This document shows positions 33,472-42,208 of a stretch of DNA of 64,000 nt, piece by piece. The position numbers and the translations under genes are program-made. The stretch's first letter is position 1; the number at the start of each line of letters is the position of its first letter. This stretch comes from Paenibacillus agri (GTDB lineage: Bacteria > Bacillota > Bacilli > Paenibacillales > Paenibacillaceae). The notes under the pieces were generated by a model. It did not search any database, was not told the DNA's origin, and saw nothing but the letters and a program-made list of their open reading frames with translations. The stretch is from contig NZ_JABWCS010000217.1 of NCBI RefSeq assembly GCF_013359945.1, positions 62,001 to 126,000 on the forward strand, given 5' to 3'.

Positions 33472-35124
33472 TTATTTGTGGATACTTACATCGTAAAATT
33501 GCGGGTACCCGAGCAAATCAAACTTCAGACCTTCGACCGTCTTGGGATGGGCTACCGTATATGGAAATACATAGATTGGGAGGATAACAGCATGATCAAT
33601 CAGATATTGCTGGATTTTGGTGTAGGCTTCTTTCCGCTTCTCCAGATCAGACTCCTCTGAGCCGAGATCAAGCAGCTTATCGATTTCAGGATCGGACAGA
33701 TTCGACCAGTTCGTGCCGCCGTTGGCGTATTCCTTGCCGGACTGGAAAATGCTCCGCATCACGTCAGGATCAGCTTTCACCTGGGAATTGCCAAACAGAT
33801 CGAAGTTGCCTTCCTTCAGTGGTGTACTCGTATCCTTTGTAATGTTGAGTGTCACATTGACGCCGATCGCTTTCAATTGCTGCTGAACGATCGCCGCAAT
33901 GTCGTTACGCTTCTCACGGTTTGGCGAACCATCAAGATAACGGAGAATCAGCTTCTTGCCATCCTTCTCACGGATGCCGTCCGCACCTTTCTTCCAGCCT
34001 GCTTCATCCAGCAGCTGGTTTGCCTTATCAAGATCGGGTTTGATCTTGTTCTCAAGCGATGCATCATATCCGAGTAGCCCTGGTGTAATGGACGACCAAG
34101 CCCGGTCGTAGGTTCCGAGGTATAGAGTTTTGACAATGGTATCGACGTCGACCGCAAGCTGCACCGCTTGGCGCGCCTTGATATCACTCCAAATGTCACT
34201 CTTCAAATTGAAATAGAGTGAGAAGGCTGTTCCGTTCGTGATCGCCTGATCCACCTGGAACTGAGGATCATTTTTAAGTGCGGCAATGTTCTGTGGTGGA
34301 ACCGCTTCTGCAGCCAGCAGCTGCCCGCTTTGTACACTACCGATCCGTGTCGCCTCTTCCGGTACAATCTTGAACGTCAGCTTATCCAGATGCGAAGGTC
34401 CTCTGTTATCCGCAGTTGGTGGCCCCCAGTTGTAATCCGGGTTCTTTTCCAGAGCGATTTCGTCGTTCTCCGTCCAGCTGACAAATTTGAACGGCCCTGT
34501 GCCTACAGGATGCTTGCCATATTGATCACCATACTGCTGTATGGCCTGTGGTGAAGAGATGCCGAGGAACGCTGAGCTCAGCCCGCTAAGAAACGGCTCG
34601 AACGGCTGGGATAGGATTAACTTGATGGTATAGTCATCCACCACCTCCGCTGATTCAAAAGGACCGATCAGGGATTTGGCCTGACCTCTAGCCGACGTCG
34701 TAATATGGTCAAAATTCGCTTTGACAGCAGCAGCATTAAATGGCGTTCCATCTTGGAACTTAACATCTTGACGCAGCTTGAACGTATAAGTCTTGCCGTC
34801 TTCCGATTTCGTCCACTCCGTTGCCAGCCAAGGCTGGAAGCTTCCATCCTGAAGCTGAACGACGAGGCTATCCGTGATATTTCGGAACACCCGGTGAGAT
34901 ACTGCAAAGCCGCTTGCTCCTGGGTCGAGTGTGTCAGGAGATGTCGCCAGCGCGTAGGTCAGCTCCCCGCCCTCCACTGGCTTGGCAACCGCTGGAGCCG
35001 CTGCAGAAGAATCGGTAGAGCTTGTTGCTTCTCCGCCTTTGGCCGCGCAGCCTGCCAAGACCAGTGTCAATGCCGTTGTTAACGATACATAAGTCGCCCA
35101 TTTGATAAACCGTTGTCTCTTCAT
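33472..35124 (-). CDS. ABC transporter substrate-binding lipoprotein, family 5
   Basis: A 550-residue peptide/nickel-type binding protein. The signal peptide ends in a lipobox, LAGC (cysteine near residue 26), and a Ser/Ala-rich linker follows. Family features include LTYALATSPDTLDPG, SEDGKTYTFKLRQDVKFQDG (as KTYTFKLRQDVKFQDGTPFN), HPVGTGPFKFVSW and the late PIYVFPYTVA. The ligand may be a peptide, an opine or an organosulfur compound; the flanking monooxygenases argue for a compound that is imported and then oxidised. Confidence 0.92.
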   Translation of the reverse strand: MKRQRFIKWATYVSLTTALTLVLAGCAAKGGEATSSTDSSAAAPAVAKPVEGGELTYALATSPDTLDPGASGFAVSHRVFRNITDSLVVQLQDGSFQPWLATEWTKSEDGKTYTFKLRQDVKFQDGTPFNAAAVKANFDHITTSARGQAKSLIGPFESAEVVDDYTIKLILSQPFEPFLSGLSSAFLGISSPQAIQQYGDQYGKHPVGTGPFKFVSWTENDEIALEKNPDYNWGPPTADNRGPSHLDKLTFKIVPEEATRIGSVQSGQLLAAEAVPPQNIAALKNDPQFQVDQAITNGTAFSLYFNLKSDIWSDIKARQAVQLAVDVDTIVKTLYLGTYDRAWSSITPGLLGYDASLENKIKPDLDKANQLLDEAGWKKGADGIREKDGKKLILRYLDGSPNREKRNDIAAIVQQQLKAIGVNVTLNITKDTSTPLKEGNFDLFGNSQVKADPDVMRSIFQSGKEYANGGTNWSNLSDPEIDKLLDLGSEESDLEKRKEAYTKIQQYLIDHAVILPIYVFPYTVAHPKTVEGLKFDLLGYPQFYDVSIHK

Positions 35125-35173
35125 ACTCAGCTCCCCTTTTCTCTTAAACGTTTTAGTAGACTATGCGCTACAC

Positions 35174-36235
35174 TCACGCCTGTTGCAAAGTCAGTTCCTT
35201 TCCGTCCCACACCGTGCTGGGAATTTCGCGCCGTAGAACGGGCATAACTTCCTTAGCGAAACGCTCTATTTGCTCCAGCTGCTCAGATTCGCTCAAGCCG
35301 TCCGCACCAATGCTAAGCACCTGATGTCCATAGGCACGGTGGTAAGTCAGCACCTTTTCGATTACACTCTCTGGACTGCCAACCAGCGTTGGACCGTTCT
35401 CTACCGTATCTTCAAGGCTCTTAAATGGCGATTGATTATGCTTCGCCGAATCCGTGGAGCTAAATGCCTCATAATAAGGCTTATATCTACGGATTGCTTC
35501 CTCCTTCGTATCAGCCAAATATAGACTGCCACCACCCGCTCCGACGACAGCATCCTTCGGATCGTGTCCATAGTACTCCCAGCGTTCACGATAATGGTCG
35601 ATCAGTGCCTTGTACTTGGCCATCGGATGAAAGCCATTTGACGAGAAGATCGGCTCCCCGTACTTCGCCGCAAGCTCGGTAGATAGCGGACTAGAGGCAC
35701 TGCCATGCCATACCGGAATGGATTTCTGGTACGGCCGGGGTTGTGTCGTCACCTTATCCAGCGGCGTCCGGTAACGTCCCTGCCAGGTGACATTTTCTTC
35801 GCTCCACAGCCGCTTGAGCAATTCATAGCGCTCAGCAAGGGATTCCCACTGCTCCTCTTCCTTAATTCCGAAAAGCGGATAATGGCGCGGATCGTTCCCT
35901 TTTCCAATAATCAGTTCAAGTCGTCCACCCGACAGATGATCGAGCGTAGCATAATCCTCAGCCACCCGCACAGGATCCAGTACACTCAGGACGGTCACTG
36001 TCGTAAGCAGGCGAATGCGACTCGTTCTGGCTGCAATTGCAGTTAGAACAACCGGTGGAGATGAGGATAAGAACGGCGCTCCGTGTCGTTCGCCTACGCC
36101 GTAAGCATCAAAGCCTAGCTTCTCAGCAAGCTCTGCCTGCTTTAGCACGTTCTGAAATTTTTGTTGTGTGGTGAAGGTCTCACCTGTAAGAGCATTCGGA
36201 AGATTAAGCATCAGACTGAATAAAGCGAATTTCAT
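35174..36235 (-). CDS. LLM class flavin-dependent oxidoreductase (operon start copy)
   Basis: A 353-residue luciferase-like monooxygenase and the first gene of the six-gene operon. It has KLGFDAYGVGERHGAPF, RLLTTVTVLSVLDPVRVAEDY and GRLELIIGKGNDPRHYPLFG, almost the same as in the protein at 28410-29495. The two enzymes may act on related substrates brought in by the ABC importer between them. A GAGGGATAGC site precedes the ATG. An inverted repeat with TACTAAAACA arms lies 26 bases upstream of the start. Confidence 0.88.
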   Translation of the reverse strand: MKFALFSLMLNLPNALTGETFTTQQKFQNVLKQAELAEKLGFDAYGVGERHGAPFLSSSPPVVLTAIAARTSRIRLLTTVTVLSVLDPVRVAEDYATLDHLSGGRLELIIGKGNDPRHYPLFGIKEEEQWESLAERYELLKRLWSEENVTWQGRYRTPLDKVTTQPRPYQKSIPVWHGSASSPLSTELAAKYGEPIFSSNGFHPMAKYKALIDHYRERWEYYGHDPKDAVVGAGGGSLYLADTKEEAIRRYKPYYEAFSSTDSAKHNQSPFKSLEDTVENGPTLVGSPESVIEKVLTYHRAYGHQVLSIGADGLSESEQLEQIERFAKEVMPVLRREIPSTVWDGKELTLQQA

Positions 36236-36260
36236 GTGCTATCCCTCCTTCATATGAATT

Positions 36261-36292
36261 TACTAAAACATTATAATCCGGTTGTTTTAGTA
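36261..36292. promoter_or_regulatory. inverted repeat upstream of the LLM/ABC operon
   Basis: TACTAAAACA (36261-36270) and TGTTTTAGTA (36283-36292) are exact complements around 12 bases. The right-arm core GTTTTAGTA also occurs at about 35150-35158 in the gap before the binding-protein gene. It is a likely operator; the regulator is not known. Confidence 0.5.
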
Positions 36293-36414
36293 TGAATTAT
36301 AAAGACTGTAGCATCCTTACCTCCTTGCGTCCAATAGAGTTTTTCTAGTTTTCATTCAGAAAATCTGATACAAGTCCCTTTCTACTCGGTCTCCGGGTAA
36401 TTTTCAGAAAAACA

Positions 36415-36454
36415 AATAGCCCTCATTCCATGGAATCCAGGAACGAGGGCTATT
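36415..36454 (-). terminator. terminator after mqo
   Basis: AATAGCCCTCATTCC (36415-36429) pairs with GGAACGAGGGCTATT (36440-36454), one mismatch. On the minus strand TTTGTTTTTC follows the stem. Confidence 0.75.
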
Positions 36455-36475
36455 CTGCTTATTTTTTTACACAGT

Positions 36476-37972
36476 CTACCTGACGGGTTGCCGCTCACTG
36501 CTTAAACCCAGCGTCTTAGCTGTAGAAGTATGAATTTTCTGGATGAGATCAGGATTGTCCACTAGTGGCACACCATAAGAAGGAATCATTTCTTTTATTT
36601 TTGGTTCCCAGTCTTTTAGATGTTGCGGGAAGCATTTCTCGATCACCTCAAGCATGACGGAAACGGCAGTAGAAGCACCCGGAGAAGCGCCAAGCAATGC
36701 AGCAATCGATCCATCACCGGCACACACCACTTCCGTGCCAAATTGGAGTGTTCCTTTACCGGCCGCGGTATCTTTGATGACCTGCACACGCTGACCTGAC
36801 ACTAATAGATCCCAGTCCTCGTTTTTAGCATTAGGGATAAACTCCCGCAGCTCTTCCATGCGTTGTTCTTTCGAAAGCATTACTTGCTGGATCAGGTATT
36901 TCGTCAGGGACAGATTTTTGGCACCTGCCGCTAACATCGTTAGCACGTTATTGGGTTTTACAGAACCGAGCAAATCAAACATCGAACCAGTCTTCAAGAA
37001 CTTGGGTGAGAAACCGGCAAACGGTCCGAAAAGTAACGATTTTTTATTATCGATAAATCTGGTGTCTAGATGCGGAACAGACATTGGCGGTGCACCGACC
37101 TTAGCTTTACCGTAGACTTTGGCATGATGCTGGGCTACTACTTCCGGGTTATTACACACCATGAACAGCCCGCTGATCGGGAATCCCCCAATATGCTTGC
37201 TTTCAGGGATACCGGATTTTTGCAGCAACGGAAGACTGCCTCCCCCACCGCCGATAAAGACAAATTTCGCCGTACGGCGTTCAACTTGACCCCTATCATT
37301 CCGTACCTTCAGTTCCCACAAACCATCGCTGGTCCGTCTAATATCTTCGACACCGTGTTTGTAATGAATATCGACATTCTTACTCTTTAAATGTTTGAAC
37401 AGCATGCGCGTTAAAGCGCCAAAGTTAACATCCGTACCAGAATCGATTTTAGTGGCTGCGATCGGTTCATTCAATGGCCGGTCCTTCATAATAAGCGGTA
37501 TCCATTGCTGCAATTGTTTCGGATCTTCGGAGAATTCCATACCTTGAAATAACGGGTGGTTTGAGAGCGCTTTAAAACGTTGCTTCAGGAACGCTACATT
37601 CTTCTCTCCGAGTACCATACTCATGTGTGGCAATGGCATGATAAAGTCTTGCGGATTACGAATCAGATCACGGTTCACAAGATAAGACCAAAACTGCATC
37701 GAATCTTGAAAGTGTTCATTCACGATAACAGCTTTGCTGATATCTATGGTTCCGTCCGGTTTTTCCGTAGTGTAGTTAAGCTCGCACAGTGCAGCATGCC
37801 CCGTTCCCGCATTATTCCATTCGTTGGAGCTTTCCTCTCCTGCGCTAGCCAGCTTTTCAAACACTGTAATTTTCCAATCCGGTACTAATTCTTTCAACAA
37901 TGTCCCCAACGTCGCACTCATGATTCCGGCACCAATTAAAATAACGTCTGTTTCGGTTTGTCTGCTGCTCAT
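36476..37972 (-). CDS. mqo: malate:quinone oxidoreductase
   Basis: A 498-residue FAD enzyme of the usual family length. It starts with TDVILIGAGIMSATLGTLL, the FAD-binding motif, then the typical EESSNEWNNAGTGHAALCELNYT block (in EWNNAGTGHA), and has FVFIGGGGGSLPLLQKSGI and SPGASTAVSVML toward the end. It oxidises malate to oxaloacetate at the membrane and passes electrons to quinone, replacing or adding to NAD-linked malate dehydrogenase. It seems to be a single-gene unit with its own terminator. Confidence 0.96.
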   Translation of the reverse strand: MSSRQTETDVILIGAGIMSATLGTLLKELVPDWKITVFEKLASAGEESSNEWNNAGTGHAALCELNYTTEKPDGTIDISKAVIVNEHFQDSMQFWSYLVNRDLIRNPQDFIMPLPHMSMVLGEKNVAFLKQRFKALSNHPLFQGMEFSEDPKQLQQWIPLIMKDRPLNEPIAATKIDSGTDVNFGALTRMLFKHLKSKNVDIHYKHGVEDIRRTSDGLWELKVRNDRGQVERRTAKFVFIGGGGGSLPLLQKSGIPESKHIGGFPISGLFMVCNNPEVVAQHHAKVYGKAKVGAPPMSVPHLDTRFIDNKKSLLFGPFAGFSPKFLKTGSMFDLLGSVKPNNVLTMLAAGAKNLSLTKYLIQQVMLSKEQRMEELREFIPNAKNEDWDLLVSGQRVQVIKDTAAGKGTLQFGTEVVCAGDGSIAALLGASPGASTAVSVMLEVIEKCFPQHLKDWEPKIKEMIPSYGVPLVDNPDLIQKIHTSTAKTLGLSSERQPVR

Positions 37973-38131
37973 GTTTACCGCCCTTACACGTTAGTATTAT
38001 CTTCTCAATTATAACCTGCACCTAGTATATCACTTTTAATTTTATAGATTAAGTTAGTTACTATTATATGACAGGGATTTGTTATTTAAAAGCTGGGAAT
38101 TTTCGTGGGGCTTCCTTTTTGCAACTCTTCC

Positions 38132-38782
38132 TCAAGAAACGATGCTTAGTATTCTATCAATGACTGGCTTGTCCAAAACTATATTATGGCCGGATATACA
38201 AGTGTCAAAATCCATCTCTCGATACTTTAATAGTGTGCTGATATAATCTTCTTTTTCACCATAGAGGCTTGGAACAATTTCATCCACGGAGTCGCCGATA
38301 TTATCACCTACATTGATTACCTTTTCTACTTCATCAAGTACGCTTATAGAATCCACGGTATGACCAGGGGTATATATAAGCCTTATTTTATCTTCAGGAA
38401 AATACAGTTCTTGTTCAAACGTCAGATTGGGCAGATGCATTTCTGCTTCACCCTCAACATACATTTTATACTTCTCGAACGTAGTCTCCCAATTCTGCTC
38501 TATCATTTCTCTACATAGCTTATGCGATATGATCATGCAATCCTGAACTGAGCTATTGCCCCAAATATGGTCCCAGTGATGATGCGTGTTTACTACAATT
38601 ATTGGTTTGTTATCATTCCCTATGTATTCTTTAACCGCTGCAACGCTTAGAGAGCCAAGTCCTGTATCAATAAGATAATTGTATTTATCCCCCAAAATAA
38701 GCTGAACGTTCAGATCCCACCCTGAAGTAGTTCGGGTTGTAAACAACACACTTCTGCTCTTTATTTTTTCGATTTTCATCAT
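38132..38782 (-). CDS. MBL-fold metallo-hydrolase
   Basis: About 216 residues. The metal site HxHxDH appears as NTHHHWDHIWGNSS, with further ligands in IYTPGHTVDSIS and a late CISGHNIV. The start is set at ATG 38782 after GGGGAGAGAG; the longer reading from 38824 has no site. MBL proteins hydrolyse esters, thioesters or lactams; the target here is unknown. It is divergent from the NUDIX gene across about 110 bases. Confidence 0.87.
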   Translation of the reverse strand: MMKIEKIKSRSVLFTTRTTSGWDLNVQLILGDKYNYLIDTGLGSLSVAAVKEYIGNDNKPIIVVNTHHHWDHIWGNSSVQDCMIISHKLCREMIEQNWETTFEKYKMYVEGEAEMHLPNLTFEQELYFPEDKIRLIYTPGHTVDSISVLDEVEKVINVGDNIGDSVDEIVPSLYGEKEDYISTLLKYREMDFDTCISGHNIVLDKPVIDRILSIVS

Positions 38783-38891
38783 TACAATCTCTCTCCCCGC
38801 TATTTTACAGAAAATAATGTACAATATAATTTGATAATTATAACATTAAATCAAATAAGTAGTATTCCATACTCCTAAGGAGGATAATATT

Positions 38892-39320
38892 TTGCCTAAG
38901 TTAATCGGTGCAGCAGCAGTTATCTTGGATTCCGCAGGAAGAATATTGTTGGTACAACACAGCTATGGAAAAAACAATTGGGACTTGCCAGGCGGAAAGG
39001 CTGAAGATAACGAGTCTGCGGAGGGCACAGCTAAAAGAGAAGTACATGAAGAAGTAGGGTTAGAAGTGGAAGTAGGCCAATTAACAGGCATTTACTACGA
39101 TCCCGACTATGACATGCATCATTTTGTATTCATTGCAAAGAATGAGCACGATGAAGTACCTCAACCAAGTTCACCCGAAATTTTGGAATGCAGATTCTGC
39201 TCAAGAGATGACCTCCCTAGACCGATAAGTGATTTCACCTGTAAGCGTATAGAGGATGCACTAAATGACGATAAACACCAGCTATTCCATCGTATTGGGC
39301 CAAGAAAATGGATTGAATAA
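38892..39320 (+). CDS. NUDIX hydrolase
   Basis: A 142-residue protein. The Nudix box spans about residues 37-59 with GGKAEDNESAEG, then REVHEEVGLEV, giving the GX5EX7REUXEEXGU pattern intact. It hydrolyses a nucleoside diphosphate linked to some group X, possibly a damaged nucleotide. The start codon is TTG at 38892, with AAGGAGGAT seven bases upstream. A strong terminator follows. Confidence 0.9.
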   Translation: MPKLIGAAAVILDSAGRILLVQHSYGKNNWDLPGGKAEDNESAEGTAKREVHEEVGLEVEVGQLTGIYYDPDYDMHHFVFIAKNEHDEVPQPSSPEILECRFCSRDDLPRPISDFTCKRIEDALNDDKHQLFHRIGPRKWIE

Positions 39321-39360
39321 TAACAGTTGTGAAGCTCATTATTCATTAAGCCAAATGGCG

Positions 39361-39380
39361 AGGCACCCGCTGGGGTGCCT
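39361..39380 (+). terminator. terminator after NUDIX gene
   Basis: AGGCACCC (39361-39368) and GGGTGCCT (39373-39380) flank a GCTG loop, followed by TTTCGTTAT. Confidence 0.75.
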
Positions 39381-39417
39381 TTCGTTATGTCTGCGTTTCA
39401 GATTTTTTTCCATGAAA

Positions 39418-39446
39418 ATAACCTTTTGTATCACATCTCCATCTAA
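39418..39446 (+). promoter_or_regulatory. predicted ECF-type autoregulated promoter
   Basis: ATAACC (39418-39423) and CATCTAA (39440-39446) are 16 bases apart between AACC and CATC. This resembles the AAC-N16-CGTC layout of ECF promoters, and lies about 34 bases before the sigma-factor start. No convincing sigma-A promoter was seen there. Confidence 0.5.
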
Positions 39447-39479
39447 TCATATAGAGGGCCCTCAAGGAGGAAGAATGAT

Positions 39480-40022
39480 TTGCTGGAAAACGAACTGGAT
39501 ATCAAAAAGGCGCAGAGAGGCGACCATGAGGCGTTTATCCGTCTTTTCAGGCAACTGGAATCACAGTTGTACAGATTAGCTAAGACCATTCTTATGAAAG
39601 ATGAAGATTGTGCGGATGCGCTTCAGGAAACAACACTGAAGGTATATAAAGGACTCATCAATCTTAGACACCCTAAGTTTTTTAAAACATGGGTCATTCG
39701 CATCCTGATTAATGAATGCAACCAGTTGCTTCGCATACGAGAGCGAACGGTGGTTGTGGCGGAAATTCCCGAGGAAATGGACGTTTCCTATGCGCACTTT
39801 GAAAATTCAGGAGCTGTGGACCTGCAAAGCTTCATTAATGAGCTGGACGAATCCCTGCGAATTGCTATCGTGCTTTTCTACTATGAAGATTTATCCATTA
39901 AGCAGATTGCAGATGTTCTTGATATCTCCGAAGGAGCGGTCAAGGCACGGCTTCACCGCGCACGGCGATTGTTATCCAAACAGATACATCCTGTGCGGGA
40001 GGAGGGGCTTGCAAATGAATAA
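39480..40022 (+). CDS. ECF-type RNA polymerase sigma factor
   Basis: A 180-residue sigma-70 protein with region 2 (about 10-80; AQRGDHEAFIRLFRQLESQL, then DCADALQETTLKVYKGL) and region 4 (about 115-170; LDESLRIAIVLFYYEDLSIK and QIADVLDISEGAVKARLHRARRLL). Regions 1 and 3 are absent, as in extracytoplasmic-function sigma factors. The TTG at 39480 is chosen because AAGGAGGAAG lies seven bases upstream; an ATG four bases earlier is in another frame. It overlaps the anti-sigma gene by 8 bases. Confidence 0.93.
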   Translation: MLENELDIKKAQRGDHEAFIRLFRQLESQLYRLAKTILMKDEDCADALQETTLKVYKGLINLRHPKFFKTWVIRILINECNQLLRIRERTVVVAEIPEEMDVSYAHFENSGAVDLQSFINELDESLRIAIVLFYYEDLSIKQIADVLDISEGAVKARLHRARRLLSKQIHPVREEGLANE

Positions 40023-41172
40023 TAACAATTTAGAAAAGCAGCTTAGAGAACTAGGGAGAGCTAATACGCCGGAGCTTCCTCCTTTACTACGATCGCGGCA
40101 GGATTCAATTTATGCAACACTTGGCACCATTGTCCAAGATCCTCCGGAGAAGAAAAAGAAAAGAAAGGTATATCCTAAAATCGCAGCTGTGGCTGCTGCT
40201 ATATTGATCAGTGTTATGCTAACGGCAATCTATCCGCCAGCACTGGCCAATGCGCTGAAGCAGCTTCCATGGGTAGGCGGCATTTTTGAGCGGGCAGATG
40301 ATCTGGGGTTGCAGGCCGCCCAGCGTTTGGGACTGATCTCCCGTCCGAACAGCAGTGATACGCATGATGGGATTACCCTCTCTGCCGAAGAGGCGGTATT
40401 TGACGGTAGCCGTTTAGCATTTTCTGTGAAGCGTGAGGCGGAAGAACTGGACGGTAATCTAACTGGAGTGACAGTAGGTTCGGATGGAAAGCCTTTTCTA
40501 GAGAAAGGCACAATAACCTCTGCAACTGTATTGATCAACGGGGCTACCCTGGAGGAATACTCAGACGGTCTTTGGGAAGCTATGCCGTTACTAACCTGGT
40601 TGGGAGGCAAAGAGGACAATACCGCTATTTTCCGACTGGTGGATTCTTCGAATTTGGGTCTCTCCGCCAAACCGTTCCCGGACCAATTTGTACTGACCGT
40701 AACCATTGGCTTGGAGGGTATCGATGAACCGTTTATTCTTCAAATTCCTGCACAAAAGGTCACAACGAATACCATTTCTACACCTGATATAAGCGCACAA
40801 GCAGTAGGATGGACTATGCTGCTGCAAAAGCTGGAATACAGTCCATTAACGACTCGTCTATCGCTCATGTTTGAACAAGGGGCAGATGGAGATCCATCCG
40901 CTCTGAATGGAATTTCCTTCGAAGTAAAGGATGAACAGGGAGTGGTACTGAATTTTATATCACAAAAAACCCTTCCGTCTTCCAATGGGTCATTTCATGT
41001 GGATTTGCTGACTGAGCCGTTCGATAAGCACCCTAATAGACTCACCATCCGTGCCTATCTTAATGAGTTCAAGGACCCGAAAAGTAAAACTGGAGCATTC
41101 AGGACAGACAGTTCCGGCAACCCGGTGAAGCATTATATCGACGGTCTGGAGATAAGCGTGCTAGTCCAATAA
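40015..41172 (+). CDS. DUF4179-type membrane anti-sigma factor
   Basis: A 385-residue protein starting at ATG 40015, after GGGAGGAGGGG, inside the end of the sigma gene. The first ~55 residues are cytosolic and would bind the sigma factor. One membrane segment (about 58-76; AAVAAAILISVMLTAIY) follows. The long extracellular part has the DUF4179 region with HDGITLSAEEAVFDGSRL and a second domain with FEVKDEQGVVL. Anti-sigma factors of this type hold the sigma factor until the outer domain is altered. Its outer domain is similar to the secreted protein encoded next. Confidence 0.86.
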   Translation: MNNNNLEKQLRELGRANTPELPPLLRSRQDSIYATLGTIVQDPPEKKKKRKVYPKIAAVAAAILISVMLTAIYPPALANALKQLPWVGGIFERADDLGLQAAQRLGLISRPNSSDTHDGITLSAEEAVFDGSRLAFSVKREAEELDGNLTGVTVGSDGKPFLEKGTITSATVLINGATLEEYSDGLWEAMPLLTWLGGKEDNTAIFRLVDSSNLGLSAKPFPDQFVLTVTIGLEGIDEPFILQIPAQKVTTNTISTPDISAQAVGWTMLLQKLEYSPLTTRLSLMFEQGADGDPSALNGISFEVKDEQGVVLNFISQKTLPSSNGSFHVDLLTEPFDKHPNRLTIRAYLNEFKDPKSKTGAFRTDSSGNPVKHYIDGLEISVLVQ

Positions 41173-41193
41173 CAAACTTAGGAGATGAATATC

Positions 41194-42102
41194 ATGAGAA
41201 CAAAAACAATGAAATTATCTGCAATTCTATGTGCTGCTGCTGTAGGTCTTGGAGGGCTGGGGATACCGGCCGCAACCCATGCAGCCGCTGTTCAACCGGC
41301 CGCGTATACTTCCCTGAATACAGCGAAAGCCTCCGATTCACACGATAAGCTTACTTTAACAGGCGTTGCACAGTTTGACGGTAACTATATTAAGATCAAT
41401 CTGAGCCGTGAGGGAACCTTATACTCAGGAAATCTCGCAGGAATAACCTTAAATGATAAAGGCGAGCCTTATCTGGCAGAAGGAACTGTTGTTGGGATTG
41501 ACGCAAAAATAACTAAGCCAGAAGGAATTCAGTTAAAGTCCCCACGCTGGATCAGTGACGGTGATGCCAACAAGGCAGTTATTGTATTGCAAACAGGATG
41601 GTTAGATGAGAAACAAAGGGCAAACCTGGCTTCCTCTGAATTGAGTGTTAATTTGAAGCTGAATGGTGTCCAAGATCCGTATACATTGAAGTTCTCGCTC
41701 AAGCAAGGAGGACTGGTGCGTAACATTCAAGCGCCTGCTCCAAAGGCAGACAAACAATTTAAAATCCAAACCAATGTAGTCGCTGTGGGAGAAGCCTCTG
41801 TGCGCATTGGATTGACGGTTACAGGAGTACCGGAGCAAGCGTACGCAATCGGATATGACATTTATGATAATTTGGGGAATAAAGTAGAATTCATTGCCCG
41901 GGAATCTACTAAAACTTCCAAGGATACTACTACTGAAGATTTGTTGTTCGAGAAGGTTCGCCCAGACGCACAATATCTGACCATCAGACCATATGAAGCA
42001 GTGTTCGAAAAAGGCAACTCCGGGGCATATAAATTGGATGCTAAGGGAGAGGTAGTTAAAAACTACAACAAGCAGCTGGAAATTAAAATTCCTCTGAAAT
42101 AA
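41194..42102 (+). CDS. secreted protein related to the anti-sigma ectodomain
   Basis: A 302-residue protein with a signal peptide (MKLSAILCAAAVGLGGLG, AxA-type cleavage after THA near residue 30) and no membrane anchor. The mature part has HDKLTLTGVAQFDGNYIKINLSREG (as HDKLTLTGVAQFDGNYI), GNLAGITLNDKGEPYL and, later, YDIYDNLGNKVEFIARE. These line up with GITLSAEEAVFDGSRLAF, GNLTGVTVGSDGKPFL and VKDEQGVVLNFIS in the anti-sigma factor. ATG 41194 follows AGGAGATG. It is the third gene of the sigma operon, so it may be a partner, decoy or ligand for the anti-sigma factor. Confidence 0.78.
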   Translation: MRTKTMKLSAILCAAAVGLGGLGIPAATHAAAVQPAAYTSLNTAKASDSHDKLTLTGVAQFDGNYIKINLSREGTLYSGNLAGITLNDKGEPYLAEGTVVGIDAKITKPEGIQLKSPRWISDGDANKAVIVLQTGWLDEKQRANLASSELSVNLKLNGVQDPYTLKFSLKQGGLVRNIQAPAPKADKQFKIQTNVVAVGEASVRIGLTVTGVPEQAYAIGYDIYDNLGNKVEFIARESTKTSKDTTTEDLLFEKVRPDAQYLTIRPYEAVFEKGNSGAYKLDAKGEVVKNYNKQLEIKIPLK

Positions 42103-42140
42103 TCCTTGTCACAGCCAATAGATTCATTCTTATCTGCAAA

Positions 42141-42187
42141 AAAAGGGATTACCTATCCGGCTGCAAGGCCGAAGGTAATCCCCTTTT
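42141..42187. terminator. bidirectional terminator
   Basis: AAAAGGGATTACC (42141-42153) pairs with GGTAATCCCCTTTT (42174-42187), with one extra C, and an A-run and a T-run flank it. An inner GCCGG/GGCC part lies in the loop. It separates the sigma operon from the convergent histidine kinase. Confidence 0.8.
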
Positions 42188-42208
42188 CCATTGTGTGAGA
42201 GTCTAATA

